A stretch of 64,000 bases of DNA, taken from contig NZ_JBHFEI010000008.1 of assembly GCF_041928815.1 (NCBI RefSeq), forward strand, positions 228,035-292,034, in the 5' to 3' direction. Shown piece after piece: positions 50,803 to 59,166 of the stretch. Below the pieces are notes generated by a model that saw only the letters and a list, made by a program, of their open reading frames with translations, searched no databases and was not told the origin of the DNA. The DNA comes from JBHFEI01 sp041928815 (GTDB lineage Bacteria; Pseudomonadota; Alphaproteobacteria; Rhizobiales; Rhizobiaceae). Position numbers and translations under genes: made by a program. How positions within the stretch are numbered: the stretch's first letter is position 1; each line of letters opens with the position of its first letter.

Positions 50803-51480
50803 TCACCTGCCGGTCAGCGCCTTCGCCTGACCGATCCAGTCGTCCTTCACTACCCGTCCGGCCAGGCCGAGCCTTTCGTCGACCGCCGCGGCGTCCGCAG
50901 CGCTCCAGCCGGCGATCGTCGCCAGATCGGCGATGCCGATCCCCTTCAGCACCTGCTCGAGCTTCGGCCCGATGCCGCCGATCCGCTTCAGATCCGCCGC
51001 CGCCTTGGACGGCGCCCGAGGAGGCCGCGCCTTGGCGACCGGCTTCTCCGGCGCGTCCGCGGCCTTTGTTGCCGCATCCGGCGCCGTCCGAACCGGGACC
51101 ACCTTCGCCACCGGCATCGGCACCACCACCGCCGCGGCGACCGCCGCCTGGGTGGCGATCTCGACTTCGGCCAGTTCCTCGACGATCTCCTCGACCGTCT
51201 CGGCGACCTCGACCGAGGCCTCCGCCGCGCTCTTGCGCATCGTCTCGACCGCGCCCTGAAGGGCGCCGAACAGGCTGCCGGCGATGTGGGACCCGACGCC
51301 GAGACCTACGGCCGCCGTGGCGGCGACGAGCGCCGCCGGATGCGCCATCAGCGGGTGGATCGGCATCGCGCCGGACATCCAGGCCCGGATGCCGAAGGGA
51401 TCGTCCGCCGCCGCGTCAGCCGTCCCGGTCGTGCCGGACGGAAATGCCGAACCTGCCGTCTCCTGCGCTGACGCCGTCAT
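50803..51480 (-). CDS. Complex I-operon protein with C-terminal helix-hairpin-helix domain
   Basis: A 225-residue protein between nuoF and nuoG that is not a core subunit. The N-terminal part has a hydrophobic alanine/glycine-rich stretch (HPAALVAATAAVGLGVG) that may touch the membrane. An acidic helix (VAETVEEIVEELAEVEIA), a proline/alanine linker and a C-terminal domain follow: ADLKRIGGIGPKLEQVLKGI, then IAGWSAADAAAVDERL and DDWIGQAKAL. The same domain ends NuoE. It is often labelled an NADH dehydrogenase subunit by position only. The start MTASAQETAG at 51480 is 8 bases after nuoF. Confidence 0.8.
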   Translation of the reverse strand: MTASAQETAGSAFPSGTTGTADAAADDPFGIRAWMSGAMPIHPLMAHPAALVAATAAVGLGVGSHIAGSLFGALQGAVETMRKSAAEASVEVAETVEEIVEELAEVEIATQAAVAAAVVVPMPVAKVVPVRTAPDAATKAADAPEKPVAKARPPRAPSKAAADLKRIGGIGPKLEQVLKGIGIADLATIAGWSAADAAAVDERLGLAGRVVKDDWIGQAKALTGR

Positions 51481-51488
51481 CGCCTCTC

Positions 51489-52793
51489 CTATTCCGCCGC
51501 TTCGAGAACGGCTCCTTCCGAGGTGGAATTGCGTGTGTATTCGTCGATCCGCTTTTCCATCTCGGGGCGGAAATTGCGGATCAGGCCCTGGATCGGCCAG
51601 GCGGCCGCGTCGCCGAGCGCGCAGATCGTGTGGCCCTCGATCTGCTTGCTGACGTCGAACAGCATGTCGATCTCGCGCTTCTGCGCCTTGCCGACGACCA
51701 TGCGCTCCATCACGCGCATCATCCAGCCCGTGCCCTCGCGGCAGGGCGTGCACTGGCCGCAGCTCTCATGTTTGTAGAAAGCCGCGAGACGCCAGATCGC
51801 CTTGATGATGTCGGTGGAGCGGTCCATGACGATGACGGCTGCCGTGCCGAAGGACGACTTCACGTCGCGCATGCCGTCGAAGTCCATCGGCGCGTCGAGG
51901 ATCAGTTCGCCCTTGACCACCGGACAGGACGAGCCGCCCGGAATGACGGCGAGCAGGTTGTCGAAGCCGCCGCGCACGCCGCCGCAATGCTTCTCGATCA
52001 GTTCGCGGAAGGGAATGCCCATCGCCTCCTCGACCGTGCAGGGCCGGTTGACGTGGCCGGAGACCATGAACAGCTTGGTGCCGACATTGTTGGGACGGCC
52101 GATCGAGGAGAACCAGGCAGCGCCGCGGCGCAGGATGGTCGGGGCGACGGCGATCGACTCGACGTTGTTGACCGTGGTCGGGCAGCCATAAAGGCCCATA
52201 TTCGCCGGGAACGGCGGCTTCAGGCGCGGCTGACCTTTCTTGCCCTCGAGGCTTTCGAGCAGCGCCGTCTCCTCGCCGCAGATATAGGCGCCGGCGCCGT
52301 GATGGACGAAGACGTCCATGTCCCAGCCATGCTTGTTGTTCTTGCCGAGAAGGCCCGCGTCATAGCACTCGTCGATCGCCGCCTGCAGCGCCTCGCGCTC
52401 GCGCATGTATTCGCCGCGCACATAGATATAGGCGGCATGCGCGCCCATGGCGAAGCTCGCGATCAGGCAGCCCTCGATCAGCGTGTGCGGATCGTGGCGC
52501 ATGATGTCGCGATCCTTGCAGGTGCCCGGCTCGGACTCGTCGGCATTGACGACGAGATAGTGCGGACGCCCGTCGCTCTCCTTCGGCATGAAGGACCATT
52601 TGAGGCCGGTCGGGAAGCCGGCGCCGCCGCGGCCGCGCAGGCCCGAGGCCTTCATCTCGTTGATGATCCAGTCGCGGCCCTTTTCCAGGATCGCCTTAGT
52701 GCCGTCCCAGTGGCCGCGCGCCATGGCGCCGCGAAGGGTCTTCTCCTTCAGGCCGTAAAGGTTGGTGAAGATGCGATCCTGATCGTTCAGCAT
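51489..52793 (-). CDS. nuoF: NADH-quinone oxidoreductase subunit F
   Basis: Binds NADH and FMN and holds the N3 4Fe-4S cluster, so it is the electron entry point of complex I. The 434-residue protein has the glycine-rich nucleotide loop GLRGRGGAGFPTGLKWSFMP, the FMN block EETALLESLEGKKGQPRLKP and the cluster motif ESCGQCTPCREGTGWM, with the fourth cysteine in HTICALGDAAAWP. It follows nuoE by 77 bases. Confidence 0.97.
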   Translation of the reverse strand: MLNDQDRIFTNLYGLKEKTLRGAMARGHWDGTKAILEKGRDWIINEMKASGLRGRGGAGFPTGLKWSFMPKESDGRPHYLVVNADESEPGTCKDRDIMRHDPHTLIEGCLIASFAMGAHAAYIYVRGEYMREREALQAAIDECYDAGLLGKNNKHGWDMDVFVHHGAGAYICGEETALLESLEGKKGQPRLKPPFPANMGLYGCPTTVNNVESIAVAPTILRRGAAWFSSIGRPNNVGTKLFMVSGHVNRPCTVEEAMGIPFRELIEKHCGGVRGGFDNLLAVIPGGSSCPVVKGELILDAPMDFDGMRDVKSSFGTAAVIVMDRSTDIIKAIWRLAAFYKHESCGQCTPCREGTGWMMRVMERMVVGKAQKREIDMLFDVSKQIEGHTICALGDAAAWPIQGLIRNFRPEMEKRIDEYTRNSTSEGAVLEAAE

Positions 52794-52870
52794 AGTCTCA
52801 TTCCGCAGGTTCTTCGACGAAGTCGAAACGTTTCTCGGTGCGGGTCGGCCGCCTGTCGATTCTGTTTCGC

Positions 52871-53998
52871 CTAGCGCGGCTTCTTGCCGAAGACGCGGAT
52901 ATACTCCGCCTCCCCGCCGCGTGCCAAGGCGTCGGCCTGTCTCAGCCAGTCGTCACGCTCGATCCGGCCCTTGAAATTCAGGTAGCCGTCGACCCATTCG
53001 CGCTCGGCCGGAGACCAGCCGGCGATCTGCGCGAAGGTGAAGATGCCGAGCTCGTGCAGGATGCCCTCGATCTTCGGACCGATGCCCGAGATCAGCTTCA
53101 GGTCGTCCGGCCTGTCGGGACGGTCGATGCCGGCCGGCCGGTCCTCGTGGTCGAGGGAAGGCTTGCCTTCCGGCGTCCCGGTGACGGGCTCCCCGGCCTT
53201 GTCGGCGGTGTCGCCCGAGGCTTCCGCATTCTCGGCCGCCTCTTCCTTGTCGGTCGCCGGGGTCACGACCGCCGGGTTGGTCTCCTCGGCATGGGTGACC
53301 GGCTTGGCCGCATTCGAGGGCGGCACCTGCGCCTCGTGCGAACCGGCGGGCGAGGCCGGCGCCGGCTCCTCGACAGGATGCACGGGAAGCTCGCTCGTCA
53401 GCGTCGTCAGGCCGCCTTCCGGCGCCGAGACGATCCGGTCGATCTGCGGGCCGGTCTTGACGGAGGCGCCGTTGCCGGCCTCGAACGCATCGATGATCCC
53501 GCCCAGCGTATCGACCGTCAGGTCTTCATAGGTGTCCTTGAAGATCACCACCATCGGCGCGTTGACGCAGGCGCCCTGACACTCCACCTCTTCCCAGGAG
53601 AGCGTGCCGGCCGCGTTCGGCGTCAGCGGCTCCGCATGGATGCGGCTCTTGCACAGGCGGATCAGATCCTCGGAGCCGCGCAGCATGCAAGGGGTCGTGC
53701 CGCAGACCTGCACATGGGCGCGGGTTCCGACCGGCTTCAACTGGAACTGGGTGTAGAAGGTCGCGACCTCGAGGACGCGGATATAGGGCATGTCGAGCAT
53801 GACCGCGACCGCCTCGATCGCCGCCTTGGTGACCCAGCCGTCCTGTTCCTGCGCCCGCATCAACAGCGGAATGACGGCGGACTGCTGGCGGCCTTCCGGA
53901 TATTTGCGGATCGTCGCCTCGGCCCACGTCGCATTGTCGTTGCTGAAGGCGAACTTTTCTGGCTGGACGCTGTCATCGGCTAGTCGGCGGACGGACAT
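52871..53998 (-). CDS. nuoE: NADH-quinone oxidoreductase subunit E with C-terminal extension
   Basis: Thioredoxin-like 2Fe-2S subunit of the NADH module. The first ~170 residues are the normal NuoE, with cluster cysteines in VCGTTPCMLRGS and VECQGACVNAPMV. A ~130-residue low-complexity linker rich in E, A and P follows. The C-terminal ~65 residues (LKLISGIGPKIEGILHELGI, then IAGWSPAEREWVDGYL and RDDWLRQADALAR) are a helix-hairpin-helix-like domain shared with the protein encoded after nuoF. At 375 residues it is about twice the size of E. coli NuoE. Confidence 0.96.
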   Translation of the reverse strand: MSVRRLADDSVQPEKFAFSNDNATWAEATIRKYPEGRQQSAVIPLLMRAQEQDGWVTKAAIEAVAVMLDMPYIRVLEVATFYTQFQLKPVGTRAHVQVCGTTPCMLRGSEDLIRLCKSRIHAEPLTPNAAGTLSWEEVECQGACVNAPMVVIFKDTYEDLTVDTLGGIIDAFEAGNGASVKTGPQIDRIVSAPEGGLTTLTSELPVHPVEEPAPASPAGSHEAQVPPSNAAKPVTHAEETNPAVVTPATDKEEAAENAEASGDTADKAGEPVTGTPEGKPSLDHEDRPAGIDRPDRPDDLKLISGIGPKIEGILHELGIFTFAQIAGWSPAEREWVDGYLNFKGRIERDDWLRQADALARGGEAEYIRVFGKKPR

Positions 53999-54012
53999 TC
54001 GCTCGTACCCTA

Positions 54013-54261
54013 TCAGTTAATCTTGCCGCAGCGCGACCGCGTCACAGTGACGAACTCGCAGGCATAGGCAGACTTTTCTTTCTGCAGAAACAGGATGGTG
54101 TTGGTGCCGTTGGCGCTGGCGGCGCGGATCTCGTAGCCGTCCGACAGCACGTCGCGCAGCGTCCGGCCGCTCGACGACGACTGCGCCGTCACGGTGTCCT
54201 GCGCCAGCGCGGGAACGGCCGAGAGGAAAACGGTCGCGGCAAGGACCAGGGCGCGGCTCAT
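54013..54261 (-). CDS. Small secreted protein inside the nuo operon
   Basis: An 82-residue protein with a clear signal peptide (MSRALVLAATVFLSAVPALA, cut before QDTV) and a small mature part with two cysteines (YACEFVTVTRSRCGKIN). Its ATG overlaps the nuoD stop in ATGA and its end lies 14 bases before nuoE, so it must be read with the complex I genes. The mature protein should be periplasmic or, after disulfide formation, attached to complex I from outside. I do not recognise a family. It is a good candidate for an overlooked accessory factor. Confidence 0.8.
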   Translation of the reverse strand: MSRALVLAATVFLSAVPALAQDTVTAQSSSSGRTLRDVLSDGYEIRAASANGTNTILFLQKEKSAYACEFVTVTRSRCGKIN

Positions 54262-55448
54262 CGGTCGACCTCGCCGAAAACGATGTCGAGCGAGCCGAGA
54301 ATCGCCGAGACGTCGGCGAGCTGGTAGCCGCGACAGATGAAATCCATCGCCTGGAGATGGGCATAGCCCGGTGCGCGGATCTTGCAGCGGTAGGGCTTGT
54401 TGGTGCCGTCGGCGACGAGATAGACGCCGAACTCGCCCTTCGGCGCCTCGACGGCCGCGTAAACTTCTCCGGCCGGTACGTGGTAGCCTTCGGTGTAGAG
54501 CTTGAAGTGATGGATCAGCGCCTCCATCGACCGCTTCATCTCGCCTCGCTTCGGCGGTACGACCTTGCCGTCGAGCGACGAGACAGGACCGGTCTTGGCG
54601 ACGCCGAGCAGCCGGTCGACGCACTGGCGCATGATCTTCGCCGATTCGCGCATCTCGATCATGCGGATCAGGTACCGGTCGTAGCAGTCGCCATTCTTGC
54701 CGATCGGGATGTCGAAATCGAGGTCGGAATAGCATTCATAGGGCTGCGAACGGCGCAGGTCCCAGGCAACGCCCGAGCCGCGCACCATGACGCCGGAGAA
54801 GCCCCAGGCCCAGGCATCCTTGATGTCGACGATGCCGATGTCGACATTGCGCTGCTTGAAGATGCGGTTTTCCGTCAGAAGCGCGTCGATGTCGTCGACA
54901 GTCTTGAGGAAAGGATCGATCCACTTGCCGATGTCCTCGACGAGCTGATGCGGCAGGTCCTGATGCACGCCACCTGGGCGGAAATAGGCCGCATGCATGC
55001 GCGAGCCCGAGGCACGCTCGTAGAAGACCATCAGCTTCTCGCGCTCCTCGAAACCCCAGAGCGGCGGCGTCAGCGCGCCGACGTCCATCGCCTGGGTGGT
55101 GACGTTGAGCAGATGCGACAGGATGCGGCCGATTTCGGAATAGAGCACGCGGATCAACTGGCCGCGGATCGGGATCGTGATGCCGAGCAGCTTTTCGACG
55201 GCCAGCGAATAGGCATGCTCCTGGTTCATCGGCGCGACATAGTCGAGGCGGTCGAAATAGGGCAGCGCCTGCAGATAGGTCTTCGTCTCGATCAGCTTCT
55301 CGGTGCCGCGATGCAGGAGGCCGATATGGGGATCGACCCGCTCGACGATCTCGCCGTCCAGTTCGAGCACCAGCCGCAGAACGCCGTGCGCCGCCGGATG
55401 CTGCGGGCCGAAATTGATGTTGAAGTTGCGGACATTGTGTTCGTTCAT
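54258..55448 (-). CDS. nuoD: NADH-quinone oxidoreductase subunit D
   Basis: The 49-kDa-type subunit that, with NuoB, forms the quinone reduction site; 396 residues, not fused to NuoC. Conserved parts are FNINFGPQHPAAHGVLRLVL with the quinone-site histidine, LLHRGTEKLIETKTYLQALP, RYLIRMIEMRESAKIMRQCV and the C-terminal LGSLDIVFGEVDR. It starts 78 bases after nuoC and overlaps the small secreted gene by 4 bases. Confidence 0.97.
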   Translation of the reverse strand: MNEHNVRNFNINFGPQHPAAHGVLRLVLELDGEIVERVDPHIGLLHRGTEKLIETKTYLQALPYFDRLDYVAPMNQEHAYSLAVEKLLGITIPIRGQLIRVLYSEIGRILSHLLNVTTQAMDVGALTPPLWGFEEREKLMVFYERASGSRMHAAYFRPGGVHQDLPHQLVEDIGKWIDPFLKTVDDIDALLTENRIFKQRNVDIGIVDIKDAWAWGFSGVMVRGSGVAWDLRRSQPYECYSDLDFDIPIGKNGDCYDRYLIRMIEMRESAKIMRQCVDRLLGVAKTGPVSSLDGKVVPPKRGEMKRSMEALIHHFKLYTEGYHVPAGEVYAAVEAPKGEFGVYLVADGTNKPYRCKIRAPGYAHLQAMDFICRGYQLADVSAILGSLDIVFGEVDR

Positions 55449-55526
55449 TGCGACGCTCCGCGCTCAGGCGCTGACTTCGGTATCGATACGGCCTTCGGGC
55501 GCGCGGGCGGTTCCGCGCACCCCGCC

Positions 55527-56129
55527 TTACTGCTTCGCCTTCTCGTCTCCCGGCAGCACGTAGTCCGTGCCCTCCCAGGGCGAGAGAAAGTCGAAATTGC
55601 GGAACTCCTGCTTGAGCTCGACCGGCTCGTAGATGACCCGCTTGGCCTCGTCATCATAGCGCACCTCGACGAAGCCCGTCGTCGGAAAATCTTTGCGCAG
55701 CGGATAGCCCTCGAAACCGTAATCGGTGAGGATCCGGCGCAGGTCCGGATGGCCGGTGAAGAGGATGCCGTACATGTCGTAGGCCTCGCGCTCGAACCAG
55801 TCGGCGCCCGGGAAGACGCCGGTGATCGACGGCACGGGCTCGTCCTCGGCGCAGGCGAGCTTGACGCGGATGCGCTCGTTCTTCGTCGGCGAGAGGAAGT
55901 GGTAGACCACCTCGAAGCGCGACGGGCGCTGCGGATAGTCGGCGCCGCAGACGTCGATGAAGCTGACGAAGCCGAGGCGCGGATCGTCCCTGAGGAACGT
56001 CACCAGCTCGACGACGCCGGCGGGTGTCGTCGAGAGCGTCAGCTCGCCATGGGCGATCACCGCGGCCTCGACCAGCGAGGAGCGCGACTCGCGGATATAG
56101 GTGGAAAGCTCGTTCAGGGCTTCGCTCAT
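55527..56129 (-). CDS. nuoC: NADH-quinone oxidoreductase subunit C
   Basis: The 30-kDa-type subunit of the peripheral arm, 200 residues. It shows the family block WFEREAYDMYGILFTGHPDL and the downstream LRKDFPTTGFVEVRYDDEAK. It stabilises the NuoB/D interface and carries no cofactor. It lies 24 bases after nuoB. Confidence 0.97.
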   Translation of the reverse strand: MSEALNELSTYIRESRSSLVEAAVIAHGELTLSTTPAGVVELVTFLRDDPRLGFVSFIDVCGADYPQRPSRFEVVYHFLSPTKNERIRVKLACAEDEPVPSITGVFPGADWFEREAYDMYGILFTGHPDLRRILTDYGFEGYPLRKDFPTTGFVEVRYDDEAKRVIYEPVELKQEFRNFDFLSPWEGTDYVLPGDEKAKQ

Positions 56130-56153
56130 CTGTCCTTGATCCTTCCCCGCGTC

Positions 56154-56729
56154 TCAGCGCTCGATCGTGCCGGTTCTGCGGATCTTCTTCTGCAGCAGAA
56201 GCACGCCGTAAAGCAGCGCCTCCGCCGTGGGGGGACAGCCCGGGACATAGATGTCGACGGGCACGACCCGGTCGCAGCCGCGAACGACCGCATAGGAATA
56301 GTGGTAGTAGCCGCCGCCATTGGCGCAGGAGCCCATCGAGATGACGTAGCGCGGCTCGGGCATCTGGTCGTAGACCTTGCGCAATGCCGGCGCCATCTTG
56401 TTGGTCAGCGTGCCCGCGACGATCATCACGTCGGACTGGCGCGGGCTGGCGCGCGGCGCGAAGCCGAAACGCTCGACGTCGTAGCGCGGCATCGAGAGCT
56501 GCATCATCTCGACGGCACAGCATGCCAGACCAAAGGTCATCCACATCAGCGAGCCGGTGCGGGCCCAGGTGATCAGCTCGTCGGTCGAGGTAACGAGAAA
56601 GCCCTTGTCGGCGAGCTCGTTGCTGATCTCGCCGAAGAATGCATCATCGCTGCCGATCGGCCTGCCGTTCGCGTCGACGAGCCCTTTTGCCGCCGGCGCG
56701 ACGAGGGGGGTGCCGGTTGCTACTCCCAT
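56154..56729 (-). CDS. nuoB: NADH-quinone oxidoreductase subunit B
   Basis: Holds cluster N2, the last 4Fe-4S centre before quinone. The 191-residue protein has the adjacent cysteines in FGLACCAVEMMQ, then GSCANGGGYYHY and VPGCPPTAEALLYG, completing the four ligands. The start at 56729 (MGVATGTPLV) was chosen over an in-frame ATG at 56750, because AAGGGAG lies 7 bases before it and homologues begin there. It overlaps the end of nuoA by 10 bases. Confidence 0.97.
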   Translation of the reverse strand: MGVATGTPLVAPAAKGLVDANGRPIGSDDAFFGEISNELADKGFLVTSTDELITWARTGSLMWMTFGLACCAVEMMQLSMPRYDVERFGFAPRASPRQSDVMIVAGTLTNKMAPALRKVYDQMPEPRYVISMGSCANGGGYYHYSYAVVRGCDRVVPVDIYVPGCPPTAEALLYGVLLLQKKIRRTGTIER

Positions 56730-57085
56730 TCGAGTGCTCCCTTCTTCCATTCATAGATGAAGCCGATGGTCAGCACGCCGAGGAAGACCATCATCGACCA
56801 GAAGCCGAACCAGCCGATCTCGCCGAAGGAGACCGCCCAGGGAAACAGGAACGCGACTTCGAGATCGAAGATGATGAACAGGATCGACACCAGGTAGAAG
56901 CGGATGTCGAACTTCATGCGCGCATCGTCGAAGGCGTTGAAGCCGCACTCGTAGGCCGACAGCTTTTCCGAATCGGGCGCCTTGTAGGCGACGGCGAAGG
57001 GCGCGATCAGCAGCGCCACGCCGATCACCAGCGCGATACCGAGAAAGATCGCGATCGGAAGGTAGGAGGCGAGTAGGTCTGTCAT
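56720..57085 (-). CDS. nuoA: NADH-quinone oxidoreductase subunit A
   Basis: First gene of the complex I operon; a 121-residue three-helix subunit beside the quinone chamber. It starts MTDLLASYLPIAIFLGIALV and has the conserved cytoplasmic loop SEKLSAYECGFNAFDDARMK with its redox-sensitive cysteine, then FDLEVAFLFPWAVSF. An in-frame ATG three codons upstream is less likely. It is preceded by a 400-base divergent region with two palindromes. Confidence 0.97.
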   Translation of the reverse strand: MTDLLASYLPIAIFLGIALVIGVALLIAPFAVAYKAPDSEKLSAYECGFNAFDDARMKFDIRFYLVSILFIIFDLEVAFLFPWAVSFGEIGWFGFWSMMVFLGVLTIGFIYEWKKGALEWE

Positions 57086-57492
57086 TGAATGCATCCCTGC
57101 CGGTGGCGGGTCGGGCGACCGTTCGCCGCGCCTGTCGCCGGCCGAAAAGAGTGTGCGACGGCTCGTCGTTAGCGCAGGCCGCGCCTTCGTGCAAGCCTCG
57201 GACAGGCTTTTCGCCACCTTGTCGACCCCCGATCTGGGCAGCGCCCCGCTTGGCTATGCCGCAATGCGGTCGCCACTCTGCCGCACTGCGGCATCAACCT
57301 CCTAAAACGATTGAACAATTCGTTTCCTCCATAACAATGGTGGAAAGCGGTTCTGCGACTTTCGAGCGCAACGGTGGTGCGGCGCCCCGGGGCATGCTAG
57401 GAGAGCGCCGGACCGGAAGGCCGCCCCAGCCGGGCGCGGCCGGATGGCGTCCGAGACACCGTGCCCTCCAGGGATCTTACAAAGACGCTCCG
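57086..57492. other. Divergent promoter region of nuoA and the pyruvyl transferase gene
   Basis: No gene is seen. Besides the palindrome pair listed separately, an AT-rich patch at 57303-57340 may hold promoters for both directions (for example TTGAAC at 57311), but no pair with good spacing could be fixed. Confidence 0.5.
57257..57293. promoter_or_regulatory. Pair of TGCCGCA-N-TGCGGCA palindromes upstream of nuoA
   Basis: TGCCGCACTGCGGCA (57279-57293) is a perfect 15-base palindrome with one central base. TGCCGCAATGCGG (57257-57269) is a near-perfect copy whose centre is 22 bases away, about two helix turns. The arrangement looks like a two-site operator for a dimeric regulator; no regulator can be named. 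Confidence 0.45.
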
Positions 57493-58542
57493 ATGACCGA
57501 GAACAGACTTGCCGCCTTCGCGCGCGAAAAGGGATATGTGCCGCTCGCCTGGGCCGGCTCCACCTCGACGATGGACTACCTGAATTTCGGCGATGCGCTG
57601 AGCCCGGTGATGGTCTCGCTGCTGTCGGGCCTTACCGTGCGACGTATCCCCTCGAAGTCGAAGACGCTGCGCATGGCCTGCGTCGGCACGATCGGCCACG
57701 GCTTTGCCGACGGCGAGGTCTGGTTCTGGGGCACCGGCTGCTCGCCCTACAGCAATCCGTCCGCGCCCGCGGCCGAGCGCGTGCCGTTCACGGTGCCGCC
57801 GGGATCCGATTTCCGCGTGACCGCGACGCGCGGGCCGCTGTCGGAGGAACTGCTGACCGGCCGCCCGAGCGCCGGCACGGGGGTCTACGGCGATCCCGTC
57901 TGGCTGCTGCCGCGCTTCTACGCCCCGAAGGTCGAGAAGACATGGAAGCTCGGCGTCATCCTGCATCTCTCCGAACTCGCAGACCGCGGCTATGTCGCCA
58001 GGGTCCGCGACGGCCTGCTGCGCTATGTGATCCCGGAGGAATTCGCCGACAGCGTCCACCTGATTACCACGGTGACGCCGATCGGCACCACGCCGCTCAA
58101 GGACAAGGTCGACGAGATCCTCGCCTGCGAGCGGATCGTCTCCACCAGCCTGCACGGCATGGTCATGGCGGAATGCTACGGCATTCCCTGCCTGCACTTC
58201 CCGACGAAGCAGGGCGGCCTGATGGATCACGGGCTGGAGGTTTCCGACGGGCTCGACCTGCGCGTCATCGACCTCTATCGCGGCCTCGGCAAGAGCCGCA
58301 TCCCCGTCTTCGCCCAGCCGCATGGCGCAGCCACCGACTGGCAGGCGGTGATGGATGCCGTCGACCGTGCCTGGACGCCCGTGGCGCTTGATGGCGACCG
58401 GCTGATCGAGGCCTTCCCGCTCGACCGCCATCCCCTGTCTGCCCGCGCGGGCGCGACCGTCTGGGACGATCCGGTGCTGCAGGGACTGCAATTGCAGCAC
58501 GACGTCGCGGAACTCAGGCGGCAGGACAAGCTCGCGCGCTGA
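57493..58542 (+). CDS. Polysaccharide pyruvyl transferase family protein
   Basis: A 349-residue protein of the pyruvyl-transferase family (ExoV/GumL-like), which adds ketal-linked pyruvate from phosphoenolpyruvate to sugars of an extracellular or capsular polysaccharide. Diagnostic parts are MDYLNFGDALSPVMVSLLSG, WFWGTGCSPYSN, VYGDPVWLLP and the conserved STSLHGMVMAECYGIPCLHF. No other polysaccharide gene is nearby. The start MTENRLAAFAREKG at 57493 is the first ATG of the conserved part; the frame is open further upstream without homology. Confidence 0.87.
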   Translation: MTENRLAAFAREKGYVPLAWAGSTSTMDYLNFGDALSPVMVSLLSGLTVRRIPSKSKTLRMACVGTIGHGFADGEVWFWGTGCSPYSNPSAPAAERVPFTVPPGSDFRVTATRGPLSEELLTGRPSAGTGVYGDPVWLLPRFYAPKVEKTWKLGVILHLSELADRGYVARVRDGLLRYVIPEEFADSVHLITTVTPIGTTPLKDKVDEILACERIVSTSLHGMVMAECYGIPCLHFPTKQGGLMDHGLEVSDGLDLRVIDLYRGLGKSRIPVFAQPHGAATDWQAVMDAVDRAWTPVALDGDRLIEAFPLDRHPLSARAGATVWDDPVLQGLQLQHDVAELRRQDKLAR

Positions 58543-58635
58543 GGTCGCGGGACCGCTGGACAGCCGCGGTCAAACCTGTTTTTCTGGGGCCGCCCCTTCC
58601 GTCGGGGCTTGCGCCCTGAGACCCGGGAGGATGGC

Positions 58636-59166
58636 ATGGACGTGCGCCGGCTTCGCGATCCCTTCACCGCTCTCGGCGTCGCCTTGCATTTCCTCGGCCA
58701 GCGCGCGCCGTTTTCGACCTTCAAGGCCGCCGATCTCGTCTCGACGGTCGACGGGCAGATCCGGCGCGAGCATTATCTGATGGCGCTCGACGGCCAGAAG
58801 GTCGCCGGCTATATCGGCTGGGCTCTCTTCGACAACGAGACCGCCGACCGCCTGACCGCGACAGGCGAGCAGCCGTCGAACGATCTCGCGGCAAAATTCG
58901 CCAAGGGCGGCGACGCCGTGTGGCTGCTGACCGTCGCCGCGACGCGCACCGATGCCTTACGAAAGCTGCTCGCCGCCGGCCGGAGTCTCTATCCCGGCAA
59001 GCGGATCCTCGGTGTCCGCCACGGCGCCGCCAAGGACCATCTCGTGCGCAGCATGACGATCAACCCGCTGGCGGAAAGCCGGCGCAGCACCTTTGCGACG
59101 CTTTCCGGCACCGACGACAGCGGCACGAACCGCACGCCGGACGACGGCGACACCACGGACGCCTGA
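58636..59166 (+). CDS. HlyC-like (toxin-activating acyltransferase fold) protein, active site not conserved
   Basis: A 176-residue protein whose order of blocks resembles RTX toxin acyltransferases (HlyC family, GNAT-like fold): LHFLGQRAPFSTFKAADLV, then YLMALDGQKVAGYIGWALFD, GGDAVWLLTVAATRTDALRK and KRILGVRHGAAKDH. The catalytic histidine expected in the first block and the aspartate of the third are not visible, so acyl transfer is doubtful. It lies 662 bases before the RTX protease gene on the same strand. GGGAGG is five bases before the ATG at 58636. The family call is by pattern only. Confidence 0.5.
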   Translation: MDVRRLRDPFTALGVALHFLGQRAPFSTFKAADLVSTVDGQIRREHYLMALDGQKVAGYIGWALFDNETADRLTATGEQPSNDLAAKFAKGGDAVWLLTVAATRTDALRKLLAAGRSLYPGKRILGVRHGAAKDHLVRSMTINPLAESRRSTFATLSGTDDSGTNRTPDDGDTTDA

